DNA of 64,000 nt, taken from Amycolatopsis lexingtonensis. Lineage in GTDB: Bacteria > Actinomycetota > Actinomycetes > Mycobacteriales > Pseudonocardiaceae. How positions within the stretch are numbered: the stretch's first letter is position 1; each line of letters starts with the position of its first letter. The notes beneath the pieces were generated by a model. That model did not search any database. It saw only the letters and a program-made list of their open reading frames with translations, and was not told the DNA's origin. Shown piece by piece: positions 34,983-42,561 of this stretch. Position numbers and translations under genes: made by a program. Where the stretch lies: the NCBI RefSeq assembly GCF_014873755.1, contig NZ_JADBEG010000001.1:10547001-10611000 (forward strand), in the 5' to 3' direction.

Positions 34983-35430
34983 GCTGCCGAGTCTCGCGAT
35001 TGCGCATCGTAGTTGCTGTGCTGTAACAAAGTTTTCAGAAGGGAAATGTTCTGTCTCCCTGCCTAAGCGTGAAGACAAATGGATATGTATATCGGGATCA
35101 AAGTATCAAGATAACCACTCCCTAAAAGGGAAGCTAAGTGATCTCTCCCTGCTATGGCTTCGAGATCAAGACCTTTCCTGCATTGCGCTTGAACTCAAAG
35201 GGGGTGGCGCAAGTGTAGATCACGTTCAAGAGCAACTGCAAGGCGGCGCTGACTTGCTGATGATGTTGTCGGCGGACTGTAAGGAGGTGAATTTCTCCCC
35301 TGTTCTTGTGCATAATCACGTGTCAACGATGCAAACTCGACGACTGGCGAAATTGTCGGTTAAATTCCGAGGTAGAAAATATCCAATTAGACTTTTGCGA
35401 TGTGGCTACAGTGTGATGTCACTGGCCTAG
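34969..35430 (+). CDS. Putative PD-(D/E)XK-like nuclease partner of the ATPase
   Basis: A 153-residue protein. 'KLSDLSLLWLRDQDLSCIAL' followed by 'ELKGG' gives the D-(about 15 residues)-ExK spacing of PD-(D/E)XK nucleases, and 'VDHVQEQLQGGADLLMML' follows as the usual helix with a Gln. The short N-terminus has 'AIAHRSCCAVTKF'. It shares the low-GC codon use of the ATPase and overlaps its end by 14 nt (ATG 34969; ATG 34957 also possible). I do not recognise a named family and the nuclease call rests on this motif alone. Candidate effector of a two-gene defence system. Confidence 0.6.
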   Translation: MRKSKLPSLAIAHRSCCAVTKFSEGKCSVSLPKREDKWICISGSKYQDNHSLKGKLSDLSLLWLRDQDLSCIALELKGGGASVDHVQEQLQGGADLLMMLSADCKEVNFSPVLVHNHVSTMQTRRLAKLSVKFRGRKYPIRLLRCGYSVMSLA

Positions 35431-35431
35431 C

Positions 35432-35640
35432 ACCAGCACGCCCCCGCCGAGTGCCCACGGCACCCACGGCCAGTCGGCCAGCACCCCGAGCACCAGCTCG
35501 GCCACGGCCGTGTCCGCCAGCAGTGGCCACCGGGCGGCCCGCTCGATCGCCGCCTACCGTGCACGCCGTGCCTGATCGCGCTGCATCGCCCGGCGGCCGG
35601 CTTCCTCCCACTTGTCGAAGATCGTTCCCTCACCCGTGCC
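35432..35640 (-). pseudogene. Remnant of a minus-strand membrane protein
   Basis: Reading the minus strand, 'GTGEGTIFDKWEEAGRRAMQ' runs to a stop near 35554. Past that stop the same region continues as 'AAIERAARWPLLADTAVAEL' and 'VLGVLADWPWVPWALGGG', ending abruptly where the low-GC nuclease gene begins (35430). High third-position GC on this strand supports a former gene. It looks like a truncated membrane protein cut by insertion of the ATPase-nuclease module. Confidence 0.4.
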
Positions 35641-35686
35641 GCCAGGATGCACGCTGAGCTGCAACGATGCCACTATTATCGAACAC

Positions 35687-36316
35687 GTGAGCGAGCGAAA
35701 GTGGCTGAATGCGACACCGGACACGATCGAGCCCGACGACCTGCCGGTCCGCTCGCAGCGCGCCCACGTCTGGTGTCTCAACCGCAAGCACCGGATGACG
35801 CTCGCCAATGGCGGGAGCGGCTACCACCACGGACTCCGGCTGTCCAAGCAGCTGTGCGTCCGCTGCTGGGCACGTCATCAGCCGCGAGCCCGGTGGCTGG
35901 TCGTCGACCACGCCACGCCGATACCTGTGGAGCAGGCCGACCAGGCCGATGACCGCGGGGCGAGAATCCTGGTGGTCTCCCGCCGGCCAGCTGTCCGTGC
36001 CGGGGTCGGACGGCTTGAGGTGCGGGTACGCGGCGACGTTGTCGCGGTCGCCGACGTCCAGCTGTGCGGCGTCGACCACCGCGGGGTCGTCCGTCATATC
36101 CAGGTGGACCCTGCCCACCGGCGGCGCGGGTTCGGCACGCTGCTGCTGGACGCTGCACAGGCCCGCGGCCCCGGTTTCCACTGGTCGACCATCCGGCTTG
36201 ACCAGTCCGAAGACGCGCAGGATTTCTGGGCCTACCAGGATCCCGAGGAACCTCTGCACCTGGGAGAACCGCACTACTGCACCCACATGCGAGAAGCCAA
36301 CGGCGAATGGGGCTGA
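35687..36316 (+). CDS. GNAT acetyltransferase with N-terminal Cys/His-rich domain
   Basis: A 209-residue protein. The C-terminal half is a GNAT N-acetyltransferase: 'VVRHIQVDPAHRRRGFGTLL' contains the acetyl-CoA loop (R-R-x-G-F/Y-G). The N-terminal half has 'HVWCLNRKHRMTLANGG' and 'KQLCVRCWARHQP', which could bind zinc. The acceptor is unknown. GTG start at 35687; the frame is open 75 nt further upstream but without a good start. No strong ribosome site is seen. Cargo of the AICE. Confidence 0.7.
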   Translation: MSERKWLNATPDTIEPDDLPVRSQRAHVWCLNRKHRMTLANGGSGYHHGLRLSKQLCVRCWARHQPRARWLVVDHATPIPVEQADQADDRGARILVVSRRPAVRAGVGRLEVRVRGDVVAVADVQLCGVDHRGVVRHIQVDPAHRRRGFGTLLLDAAQARGPGFHWSTIRLDQSEDAQDFWAYQDPEEPLHLGEPHYCTHMREANGEWG

Positions 36317-36371
36317 CGGGCAGGGGTACCTACTACTGTTGAGATCGCCGGAGCACGAGGAGGGGACGAGA

Positions 36372-37262
36372 GTGAGTCAGACCGAGGGTTTGACCAAACA
36401 GGCCGCGCACGAGGCGATGGAAATCGCCTGCGGGAAAGTCGATATCGACGCGACCAGCGCCGAACTGATCAGACTGGGTTCCAATGCAGTGTTTCGGCTG
36501 AACGGCAAGGTGATCGTTCGAATCGCACGGGACAAGGGCAGGTTCACTGATGCCCAGCGGCAAGTGGATGTTGCCCGGTGGCTGGCTGCGGAGGACTACC
36601 CGGCAAACAGGGCTCTCGATGTGCAACAGCCAGTGGACGCGGTCGGCTACCCGGCGACTTTCTGGGTGTCAGTCTCCGAGAAGGAGGAATACGCAACGGT
36701 TGCGCAAGTCGCATCAATCATCCGGGACCTCCACGAGCTTCAACTGCCCCAATCGTTAAAGCTTGAACATTACCGCCCGTTCGCCGAAATGGCGGAACGG
36801 TTGGCTGGCGCACGCTCCCTCTCGAATGACGACAGCGCATTTATACGGGAACGTATCGAAGAATTGTCCAACCAATACGATAAGTTGCGCTTTCCTTTGC
36901 CGGAAGGGCAGATTCACGGCGACGCGAATATTGGAAACGTCATCCTTTCGCGGGATGGACACCCTTGCCTTATCGATTTAGACAACTTCAGCATTGGGCC
37001 GCGGGAGTGGGACTTGGTGCAGACTGCACTCTTCTACGAGAGGTTCGGTTGGCACACTGCTGACGAATACCGCGATTTTGTCAATGTCTACGGATTCGAT
37101 ATTATGGCCTGGACTGGATACGAAACGCTTGCAAGCTATCGCGAGATTGCGATGACGCTTTGGCTTGCTGCAAATGACTCGGAAGAGGCGGCGGCCGAGG
37201 TTCACAAGCGCGTTAATGCGATCAAGACAGGCGGAGACCGCCGCGACTGGTCTGCCTTCTAG
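36372..37262 (+). CDS. Aminoglycoside-phosphotransferase-like kinase (APH/ChoK family)
   Basis: A 296-residue kinase. The catalytic loop 'QIHGDANIGNVIL' (HGDxxxxN) and metal loop 'LIDLDNFSIGPREWDLV' (IDxD) are intact, and 'VFRLNGKVIVRIARDKGRF' supplies the beta-strand lysine. The family phosphorylates aminoglycosides, macrolides, choline or other small molecules; the substrate cannot be told from sequence, so it should not be called a resistance gene. GTG 36372 follows GGAGGGG. GC is lower than in the dcw region. Its 3' end overlaps the convergent regulator by 41 nt. Confidence 0.8.
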   Translation: MSQTEGLTKQAAHEAMEIACGKVDIDATSAELIRLGSNAVFRLNGKVIVRIARDKGRFTDAQRQVDVARWLAAEDYPANRALDVQQPVDAVGYPATFWVSVSEKEEYATVAQVASIIRDLHELQLPQSLKLEHYRPFAEMAERLAGARSLSNDDSAFIRERIEELSNQYDKLRFPLPEGQIHGDANIGNVILSRDGHPCLIDLDNFSIGPREWDLVQTALFYERFGWHTADEYRDFVNVYGFDIMAWTGYETLASYREIAMTLWLAANDSEEAAAEVHKRVNAIKTGGDRRDWSAF

Positions 37263-38637
37263 TGTCCCGGGTCGTCCAAAGACGAGTTTCCGACACCTTC
37301 TCCAGAAAGTCCGACGATTCCACAGAATGTCCTAGACGAGTGAGGCGCGCTCGGAATTCATCGACATATATGCCACATCGAGCAGATTTCAAAGATTCAC
37401 CTATCTTGATGGCTCTAAGTGCGACGTCGCACGCCTGTGTCAAATCACCGTTGTCTAGGTGTGAGTCGGCGAGCACCATAGTGGCGAAGAAGTCGCTTCG
37501 TACGTAGCCGCTGACTGTCGGGCCGAGCGACTGTGCGGCGTATGTGACGCCATCGCTGGCGCGACCTAAATCCCGATTGCAGTGACCGAGTTCGGCGGCC
37601 AGTTCGGCCTCATTGAAGTAAGAGAACCAGTCGGCGGGGTCATTTTCTGGGTCGCGCTTCTCAAATTCGCTTACCGCTGCCGACATGGCCTTGTCGCACC
37701 CGGAAGCGTCACCGAGACGTGCTAGTGCTCGTGCCTCCATTGCGAAAAAGTGGGCTGCCGCGCTGTGTGACCCCGACAGCGTAGTGCCCATTCGAGCCGA
37801 TCTCGCAAGATTCGCAGCCTCTTTGTATCGGCCGAGAAAGTTTGCTTGATGGCTCATTGCGTCAAGAATGCTCGCGCCCAGCAGGCGGTCGCCGGCACTT
37901 TCTGAGATCCCCAAGGCCTGGATAAAGTATCGCTGCCCGAGCCCGTGCAAACCGGCGTCATAAGACATCCAAGCACCGAGCAGTGTCGCTTGGGCTGCGG
38001 CCCTGTAGAGATCTCGCCTCAGCTCGACATTCGTCGTTGAACCACCCAGGAGCCCAACGAGGTCAGTGCGCAGAAACTCGATCAACGCACTGCGCGCGTG
38101 CGCTCCCCCATGTCTGCCGTCAAGTTCGTCGAACATCGCAGTGGTGTCCTGAATGCCCTTAATATCGGCTTCACCGACCTTGCGCTTGCCCGTATCGCTC
38201 AACACGTCGTCCCGCGTTGACACGAGCCAGGACAAGGCGGCTTCATTCCACGCCGCGGCGTTCACCGGTGCGTCAACGAGCACGGACATACCGTCGAGGT
38301 CGGCCTGCCACAGTCGCGATGCGGCGAGAACGCCATCGGCCAAGCGATCCGGGTAGTCAAGTCCAAGGTCGGCTCGGACCTTCTGCGCCTTGCCGAAGCC
38401 GACCTCATCTAGCTCGATCCGCCGGCCAAGGCGCTGAGCGAGCGCGGCTGTGATCGCCGTCCGCGTCTTCGCGTCTCGCGGCACCATCCCGTCAAGCCAA
38501 CGGCGCACGTAGGTGTGCGTGTACGTCTTCCCTGCCTGCTGACCGACCGCCCGAGCGAAGACCTTCAGGCCGACCGACCCGTCTTCGCGGAGGTAGCCCG
38601 CCTCCAGCATCAGGGCCTCTAGCTGATTGTTAGCCAC
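37222..38637 (-). CDS. Element regulator with N-terminal DNA-binding-like region and TPR-like body
   Basis: A 471-residue soluble protein. The N-terminus ('ANNQLEALMLEAGYL', 'VGQQAGKTYTHTYVRRWLDG') is a helix-turn-helix-like region typical of actinomycete regulators fused to tetratricopeptide-like repeats. The remaining ~350 residues are helical repeats ('RSALIEFLRTDLVGLLGG', 'AAAHFFAMEARALARLGD', 'AELAAELGHCNRDLGRAS'). GTG 38637 lies six bases after GGGGAGG. It is divergent from a small membrane gene, with an 18-19 bp direct repeat between them that could be its operator. Such proteins control development or mobile-element genes in Streptomyces; the target here is inferred. Confidence 0.7.
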   Translation of the reverse strand: MANNQLEALMLEAGYLREDGSVGLKVFARAVGQQAGKTYTHTYVRRWLDGMVPRDAKTRTAITAALAQRLGRRIELDEVGFGKAQKVRADLGLDYPDRLADGVLAASRLWQADLDGMSVLVDAPVNAAAWNEAALSWLVSTRDDVLSDTGKRKVGEADIKGIQDTTAMFDELDGRHGGAHARSALIEFLRTDLVGLLGGSTTNVELRRDLYRAAAQATLLGAWMSYDAGLHGLGQRYFIQALGISESAGDRLLGASILDAMSHQANFLGRYKEAANLARSARMGTTLSGSHSAAAHFFAMEARALARLGDASGCDKAMSAAVSEFEKRDPENDPADWFSYFNEAELAAELGHCNRDLGRASDGVTYAAQSLGPTVSGYVRSDFFATMVLADSHLDNGDLTQACDVALRAIKIGESLKSARCGIYVDEFRARLTRLGHSVESSDFLEKVSETRLWTTRDTRRQTSRGGLRLS

Positions 38638-38654
38638 TCCTCGCCTCCCCGACT

Positions 38655-38693
38655 GAGTGCGCCCCCAGTGTACGAGTGTGCCCCCCAGTGTGC
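38655..38693. promoter_or_regulatory. Direct repeat in the divergent promoter of the TPR regulator
   Basis: GAGTGCGCCCCCAGTGTAC (38655-38673) is followed at once by GAGTGTGCCCCCCAGTGTGC (38674-38693), a nearly perfect tandem copy in the 137-bp gap between divergent genes. It lies 18-56 nt before the regulator start, a good place for an autoregulatory operator. Confidence 0.55.
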
Positions 38694-38774
38694 CCTGTTC
38701 GCGCAGCTCAGGGGCCTGTTTCATGGAGTCACCAACATCAACCAGCCGAACCGGCCCGGCACTCAGGAGTCGCA

Positions 38775-38969
38775 ATGTCCAAGAACCCGTTCAACATCAA
38801 GTCCAGTGGCGGTTCCCTGAAGAAGCTGATCATCCTCGGCCTGGCGCTCGGCCTGCTGACCTTCGTGATCAAGGCTCCCGTCGAGGCGGCTGGAGCTGTC
38901 GACAGTGCCGCCAGCCGCGGAAGCGGTGTCCTCGACAGCGTGATCCAGTTCTTCCGGGCACTCGGTTAG
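38775..38969 (+). CDS. Small single-span membrane protein
   Basis: A 64-residue protein: basic N-terminus 'MSKNPFNIKSSGGSLKK', one hydrophobic segment 'LIILGLALGLLTFVI' and a helical exterior or periplasmic tail. AGGAG precedes the ATG at 38775. It converges with the GntR gene, overlapping its end by 4 nt. No family recognised; small membrane proteins like this are frequent beside AICE regulators. Confidence 0.65.
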   Translation: MSKNPFNIKSSGGSLKKLIILGLALGLLTFVIKAPVEAAGAVDSAASRGSGVLDSVIQFFRALG

Positions 38970-39292
38970 GGCCGACTCGGACGGTGCTCCAACGCTTCAA
39001 CGCGCTCACGTAGGGCCGCCAGCTCGGCCGCCAGCCGTGCAAGTGTCAGCGGCTCAGCCTGCTTGGCGGCCTCGGTGACAAATACCCCGATCGACTGCCG
39101 CGCGACCAGCCGCCCCTCGTCTTGCAACACCTTCAGCGCCCGCTGGATCGTGGCGACTGCGACTTCGTACTTGCTAGCCAGGTCGCGGTGCGTGGGCAGC
39201 TTGTCGCCAGCCTTCAGCCGCCCTTCCAGCATGTCTTTCCGGATCGTGGCCGCCACTACCTCGAAGGGCGCTTGCCCTGCGGAGCTGTCCAT
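38966..39292 (-). CDS. GntR-family regulator, KorSA-like in position
   Basis: A 108-residue protein with a GntR winged helix ('AATIRKDMLEGRLKAGDKLP', 'THRDLASKYEVAVATIQRAL', 'KVLQDEGRLVARQSIGVFV') and a short helical tail, with no ligand domain. The size and placement match the KorSA-type repressors of pSAM2-like elements, which silence transfer and replication genes. It is divergent from the long plus-strand gene series starting at 39407, and the intervening 10-bp repeats are the likely operator. Confidence 0.82.
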   Translation of the reverse strand: MDSSAGQAPFEVVAATIRKDMLEGRLKAGDKLPTHRDLASKYEVAVATIQRALKVLQDEGRLVARQSIGVFVTEAAKQAEPLTLARLAAELAALRERVEALEHRPSRP

Positions 39293-39310
39293 GGCACCAG
39301 CGTAGTCCGC

Positions 39311-39384
39311 TTAAACCAGCTTGGGCTAGTTCACCCCATCGGCGTATCGCGGTATTGAACTAGCTTGAACTAGTTTGAATGAGT
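39311..39384. promoter_or_regulatory. 10-bp repeat operator array for the GntR regulator
   Basis: Three consecutive decamers, TTGAACTAGC (39355), TTGAACTAGT (39365) and TTGAATGAGT (39375), are preceded by two related ones, TTAAACCAGC (39311) and TTGGGCTAGT (39321). The 10-bp period places all sites on one DNA face; pairs also form the palindrome ACTAGT. The array sits between the divergent GntR gene and the start of the transfer-gene series and is probably where the repressor acts on both. Confidence 0.7.
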
Positions 39385-39406
39385 CAACGACGAAAGGATC
39401 CACGCA

Positions 39407-39670
39407 ATGAGCACCACCCGCCCCAGCCGCCGCCAGATCGAGATGCACGCGGCCGACCTGGACTTCGACTACTTCGCCGACACCACCGGCCTGGCCGGTG
39501 ACAGCGTCCTCGCGCAGAACTTCGACAGCTTCGGTGCCTTCACCGACCTGGTCGGCCTCTACGCGGAGATCGCGGAGATCGAGGAGGAACTGGCCTTCCT
39601 CGACGCGCCGGTCGCCCCGGTGATCGCGCTGCCGATCGCGGCAGCGCGCGAGCTGGGGGAGGTGGCCTGA
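39407..39670 (+). CDS. Small acidic hypothetical protein, first of the element series
   Basis: An 87-residue acidic protein ('SRRQIEMHAADLDFDYFADT', then 'LYAEIAEIEEELAFLDAP'). AAAGGA precedes the ATG. It is the first gene after the GntR operator array, 1 nt before the next gene. No family recognised. Confidence 0.65.
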   Translation: MSTTRPSRRQIEMHAADLDFDYFADTTGLAGDSVLAQNFDSFGAFTDLVGLYAEIAEIEEELAFLDAPVAPVIALPIAAARELGEVA

Positions 39671-39671
39671 A

Positions 39672-40169
39672 ATGACCACGTCGACCGTTCGAGGGCTGGC
39701 GCTGTTCGCTGTGTTGCAGGCGACGTTCGCCGACATCCACCCGATGTGTGACCAGTGGCTGCAGTCCAGCGAGGACGCAGCGGGCAAGGGCAAGCCGGGC
39801 CGCGAGGGTGCCCAGCACTGCGCCCGCCACGTGGCCAGCTACACCGCCGGGCAGGTCGCCGCCGCGGTCGCGGTGACCCGGGTGCTCGGGTTCCGGGTGC
39901 CGCTGCGGGCCCTGGCCGCCGGGACCCTGCTCAACGCGGCCACGCACTACGTGATCGACCGCCGCGAACCGCTCAAGGCGATGGCGCGGCTGGCCGGGAA
40001 ACAGGGCTACGTCGAGCACGCGACGGTCCAGCGCCGCGACGGCGTCATCGACACCGCGGGGCCGGGGACCGCGCTGACCGAGCTGGACCAGGCCGCGCAC
40101 CGCGCCATCGGGGTGGCCGCCTCGCTGGTCACCACCTGGATCGCCCTGCGCCACGGGAGGAAGTCATGA
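39672..40169 (+). CDS. Membrane-associated hypothetical protein with His-rich motifs
   Basis: A 165-residue protein with hydrophobic stretches ('TVRGLALFAVLQATFADIHP', 'AGQVAAAVAVTRVLGF', 'IGVAASLVTTWIAL') and conserved-looking polar motifs 'HCARHVASYTAGQ' and 'ATHYVIDRREPL'. The spaced His/Asp residues in membrane context recall DUF3307-like proteins, but the match is weak. GGAGG lies before ATG 39672. It overlaps the next gene by 4 nt. Confidence 0.6.
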   Translation: MTTSTVRGLALFAVLQATFADIHPMCDQWLQSSEDAAGKGKPGREGAQHCARHVASYTAGQVAAAVAVTRVLGFRVPLRALAAGTLLNAATHYVIDRREPLKAMARLAGKQGYVEHATVQRRDGVIDTAGPGTALTELDQAAHRAIGVAASLVTTWIALRHGRKS

Positions 40170-40402
40170 CCGACCGCCTGTTCATCCCGGCCCCGTTCTT
40201 CGAGCTGCTGGCCACGATGCCGCCCGCCACGGCCATCCGCGAAGACCGCGCGCACTGGCTGGACGTCGCCTACCACACCGCTGTCGGCGCGCTCTCCGGT
40301 CCGCACGGGCTGACCGCGATGCGTCTGGCCCGCGTCTTCAAGACCGCCCTTCGAGCCACCTACGACGAGAGCGCAGCCGGACCCTCGGCCCTCGAGGCCT
40401 GA
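40166..40402 (+). CDS. Small hypothetical protein
   Basis: A 78-residue soluble protein ('FIPAPFFELLATMPP', 'HWLDVAYHTAVGALSGPHGL'). The ATG overlaps the preceding stop (ATGA) after GGGAGG. Probably helical. No family recognised; the product is translated with the membrane protein upstream. Confidence 0.6.
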   Translation: MTDRLFIPAPFFELLATMPPATAIREDRAHWLDVAYHTAVGALSGPHGLTAMRLARVFKTALRATYDESAAGPSALEA

Positions 40403-40520
40403 TCCCCAGCACCACCCCGTTTCCGCGCCTTTTCCGCGCACCAAGTCAGCACTTCCGCTTTCGCCCCAGGGCAGCGCCATGCCTGCTCCCGGCCCGGGGC
40501 CCAGCTCGAAAGGACCGCTC

Positions 40521-41207
40521 ATGAACGCCACGCCCACCACCGCGCTCGCGGCCCGGTTCACCGCCCTGGCCGACACGCTCACCCGCAACGCCGACCTCCT
40601 CGCCACCTCCGGTCTCCCGGAATCCGTGACGAACGTCCGGGTCACGGTCTACGGCGACGTCGCAGCCCAGCTGCGGGTGCTGGCCGCCGACGAGCAGGCC
40701 CGCGCGGCGGGCAACCCGCTGGTCCTGGTCACCGAGGACACCGCGGCGAGCGTGGCGCGACGGTTCGAGCTGCTGGCAGGGCTGCTGGCCGCCAACGCCG
40801 CCGTTCTGACCCGCTACACCCGCGACGTGGTGATGCACCAGCGGGCCGGGGTCTACCGCGACGTCGCCGCCCACGTCCGGTTGCTGGCCGCCGCCGAACG
40901 GGAGGCCGCGGTTCGCTCGCGCACCAGCCGGCCGCCGCTGTCGAACACCGCGCCGCTGACCCCGGTCGTGGCGAAGGCCGCCGCCCGGGCGCCGCGGGTG
41001 CGGGCGGAGTTCCTGGAGGCCCTGGTGACCGCGGTCGCCAAGCGCCGCGGTCAGGGCTGGTCGGTGGCGCGGCTGGCGCTGTGGCTGCGCACGAGCCTGC
41101 GCGACCCGCAGACCGAGGCCGTGCACCCGTGCGCGCAGCGGTCGTTCGTCTCCTACCTCACCGCGCTGCTGGACACCGCCCCCGGCCGCCAGCCGGCCGC
41201 CGCCTGA
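40521..41207 (+). CDS. Hypothetical helical protein of the AICE
   Basis: A 228-residue, Ala/Arg-rich, probably all-helical protein. The first ~150 residues contain two related segments ('ALAARFTALADTLTRNADLL' and 'ARRFELLAGLLAANAAVLTR'), each followed by 'YGDVAAQLRVLAADE' or 'YRDVAAHVRLLAAAE', an internal duplication. A short C-terminal domain follows. ATG at 40521 after AAAGGA. No family recognised. Confidence 0.6.
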   Translation: MNATPTTALAARFTALADTLTRNADLLATSGLPESVTNVRVTVYGDVAAQLRVLAADEQARAAGNPLVLVTEDTAASVARRFELLAGLLAANAAVLTRYTRDVVMHQRAGVYRDVAAHVRLLAAAEREAAVRSRTSRPPLSNTAPLTPVVAKAAARAPRVRAEFLEALVTAVAKRRGQGWSVARLALWLRTSLRDPQTEAVHPCAQRSFVSYLTALLDTAPGRQPAAA

Positions 41208-41264
41208 AACGCCGCTCGCCCTGAGTTTTTGTCCGTCCACTGTGGAGATCGGAGTTGGAAAGTC

Positions 41265-41420
41265 ATGGCCAAGAAGGATCACATGGTCGAGATCTGGACC
41301 GCCAGCAAGAAGAAGCCCGACGTCGTGTGGGTGACCGAGGACGAGGCCCGCACCTACGACGAGCTGCCCTTCACCAACCCGCAGGTGACCGCTATCCGTG
41401 TCACCCCGCCCCAGCGCTGA
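41265..41420 (+). CDS. Small hypothetical protein
   Basis: A 51-residue basic and acidic protein ('MAKKDHMVEIWTASKKKPDV' at the start). GGAG sits upstream of ATG 41265. Composition suggests a small alpha/beta fold. No family recognised. Confidence 0.55.
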   Translation: MAKKDHMVEIWTASKKKPDVVWVTEDEARTYDELPFTNPQVTAIRVTPPQR

Positions 41421-41460
41421 ACCCCGCCCTGTTCCACCCGCCAGGAAAGGAGTTCCGCCA

Positions 41461-41970
41461 ATGTCATGGATCGGCTCGCTCGCGGCGAAGATCGCGGCAC
41501 GGTTCGACGACCGGAGCCCGGTGTTCTACGCCGCGGACATGGCCGCGTTCACCCACCGGCGCGGGGAGTGGCACGTGCTGCTGATCCGGCGCCGCTGGCG
41601 ACCGCACCGGGGCAAGCTCGCGCTGCCCGGCGGCCACGTCGAAGCCCGCGAGAACTCTGTGGACGCCGCGGTGCGGGAGCTGTGGGAGGAAACCGGGATC
41701 GTCGTCCCGGCCGACGTGGTGGTCCGCCTGGTCGGGGTGTTCGACGAGCCCGGCCGCGACTCCCGCGGGCACTACGTCTCCGCCGCCTACGGGGTGATCC
41801 TGCCCGGTGCCGACGACCCGGTCGCCGCCGACGACGCCACCGAAGCCGACTGGATCCCGGTCCGGGTGGCGCTGCGGGCGGCCGCGCGGGACGGGCTCGC
41901 GTTCGACCACGACGGCATCCTCGCCGGCGCGATCACCGCACTGGACCTGTACGGCCCGCGGCACCGCTGA
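41461..41970 (+). CDS. Nudix hydrolase
   Basis: A 169-residue enzyme with a complete Nudix box: Gly, then Glu after five residues, then 'REL' after seven, 'W', 'EE', 'TGI' (region 'GGHVEARENSVDA' to 'RELWEETGI'). The family hydrolyses nucleoside diphosphates linked to other groups; the substrate is unknown. 'VLLIRRRWRPHRGKLALPG' precedes the box. GGAAAGGAG lies before ATG 41461. Nudix genes recur in AICE transfer regions (a pSAM2 Nudix gene, pif, has been linked to plasmid immunity), which is a plausible but unproven role here. Confidence 0.85.
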   Translation: MSWIGSLAAKIAARFDDRSPVFYAADMAAFTHRRGEWHVLLIRRRWRPHRGKLALPGGHVEARENSVDAAVRELWEETGIVVPADVVVRLVGVFDEPGRDSRGHYVSAAYGVILPGADDPVAADDATEADWIPVRVALRAAARDGLAFDHDGILAGAITALDLYGPRHR

Positions 41971-42021
41971 CACTCCCGCCGCGGTTCATCCCTCATTCCG
42001 TTCCAGTAAAGGAGTTCTGTC

Positions 42022-42231
42022 ATGGGTTTCCTGAAGAAGGCCATCGCCGCGTTCGACGCCTCGGCCGAGTGGGCCGCCAACCGAGACAACACGTACGTGG
42101 TCGCGAGCACGAAGGGAGTCAACACCACCGCCAAGAGGACGTGCGTCGGGTGCAGCAAGAAGGCCAAGCCGGGGTTGCTGCACTGCGGTGCCAATCGCTG
42201 CGCGCTGGCCTCGGCCAAAGTCCAGTTCTGA
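42022..42231 (+). CDS. Small Cys-rich protein, possible zinc ribbon
   Basis: A 69-residue protein. 'TCVGCSKKAKPGLLHC' and a further Cys in 'ANRCALA' give a CxxC...C...C set that could hold a zinc ion. AAAGGAG precedes ATG 42022. The first of the two duplicated hairpin regions follows it directly. No family recognised. Confidence 0.6.
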   Translation: MGFLKKAIAAFDASAEWAANRDNTYVVASTKGVNTTAKRTCVGCSKKAKPGLLHCGANRCALASAKVQF

Positions 42232-42235
42232 GTGT

Positions 42236-42326
42236 GCCCCGGCCCGGCGGCCCCAGCCGCCAAGCAAGTTCCGCCGGGTCGGGCCCGCTTCCTCGTCCAC
42301 CCCGTCACACCGCTGGTGTGGCGCGC
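42236..42326 (+). repeat. Duplicated intergenic hairpin region, copy 1
   Basis: About 91 bp with two stem-loops: GGCCCGGCGG pairing with CCGCCGGG(T)C, and CCGTCACACCGC near GGTGTGGCG. The same sequence recurs at 42562-42656 with few changes, each copy directly after a small gene and before the ribosome site of the next. No T-run follows, so it may stabilise or process mRNA rather than end it. Confidence 0.75.
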
Positions 42327-42344
42327 GAGCACAGGGAGATTCCA

Positions 42345-42557
42345 GTGCGTGCCACGTACACGTTCACGGTGCCCAAGGTCGATCTCGCGGACTTCAACCC
42401 AGGTCACGGCACCAACACGGTCAGGCAGGAAGCCGGCTGGCTGCGCCAGACCTACGGGGTGTCGGTGCGCACCCGCGTCATCGGCAACGACGTCGAGTTC
42501 TTCGTCAGCGGCAAGGCCCGCGCGATCGACGACATCTGGAACCTGATGAATACCTAG
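42345..42557 (+). CDS. Small hypothetical protein between the two hairpin repeats
   Basis: A 70-residue protein ('VRATYTFTVPKVDLADFNP', 'AGWLRQTYGVSVRTRVIGND', 'VEFFVSGKARAIDDIWNLM'), which looks like a small beta-alpha fold. GTG at 42345, after GGGAGA. It is flanked on both sides by the duplicated hairpin region, so gene plus repeat may have been inserted or duplicated as a unit. Confidence 0.6.
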   Translation: MRATYTFTVPKVDLADFNPGHGTNTVRQEAGWLRQTYGVSVRTRVIGNDVEFFVSGKARAIDDIWNLMNT

Positions 42558-42561
42558 CGGG

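Noticed and set aside
36372..37262. Calling the kinase-like gene an aminoglycoside resistance gene
   Set aside because: The HGD and IDxD motifs are shared by choline, homoserine and many other small-molecule kinases; substrate residues cannot be read.
41398..41460. Longer N-terminus for the Nudix protein
   Set aside because: The extra residues are Pro/Arg-rich translation of the ribosome-binding region; AAAGGAG precedes the ATG at 41461.
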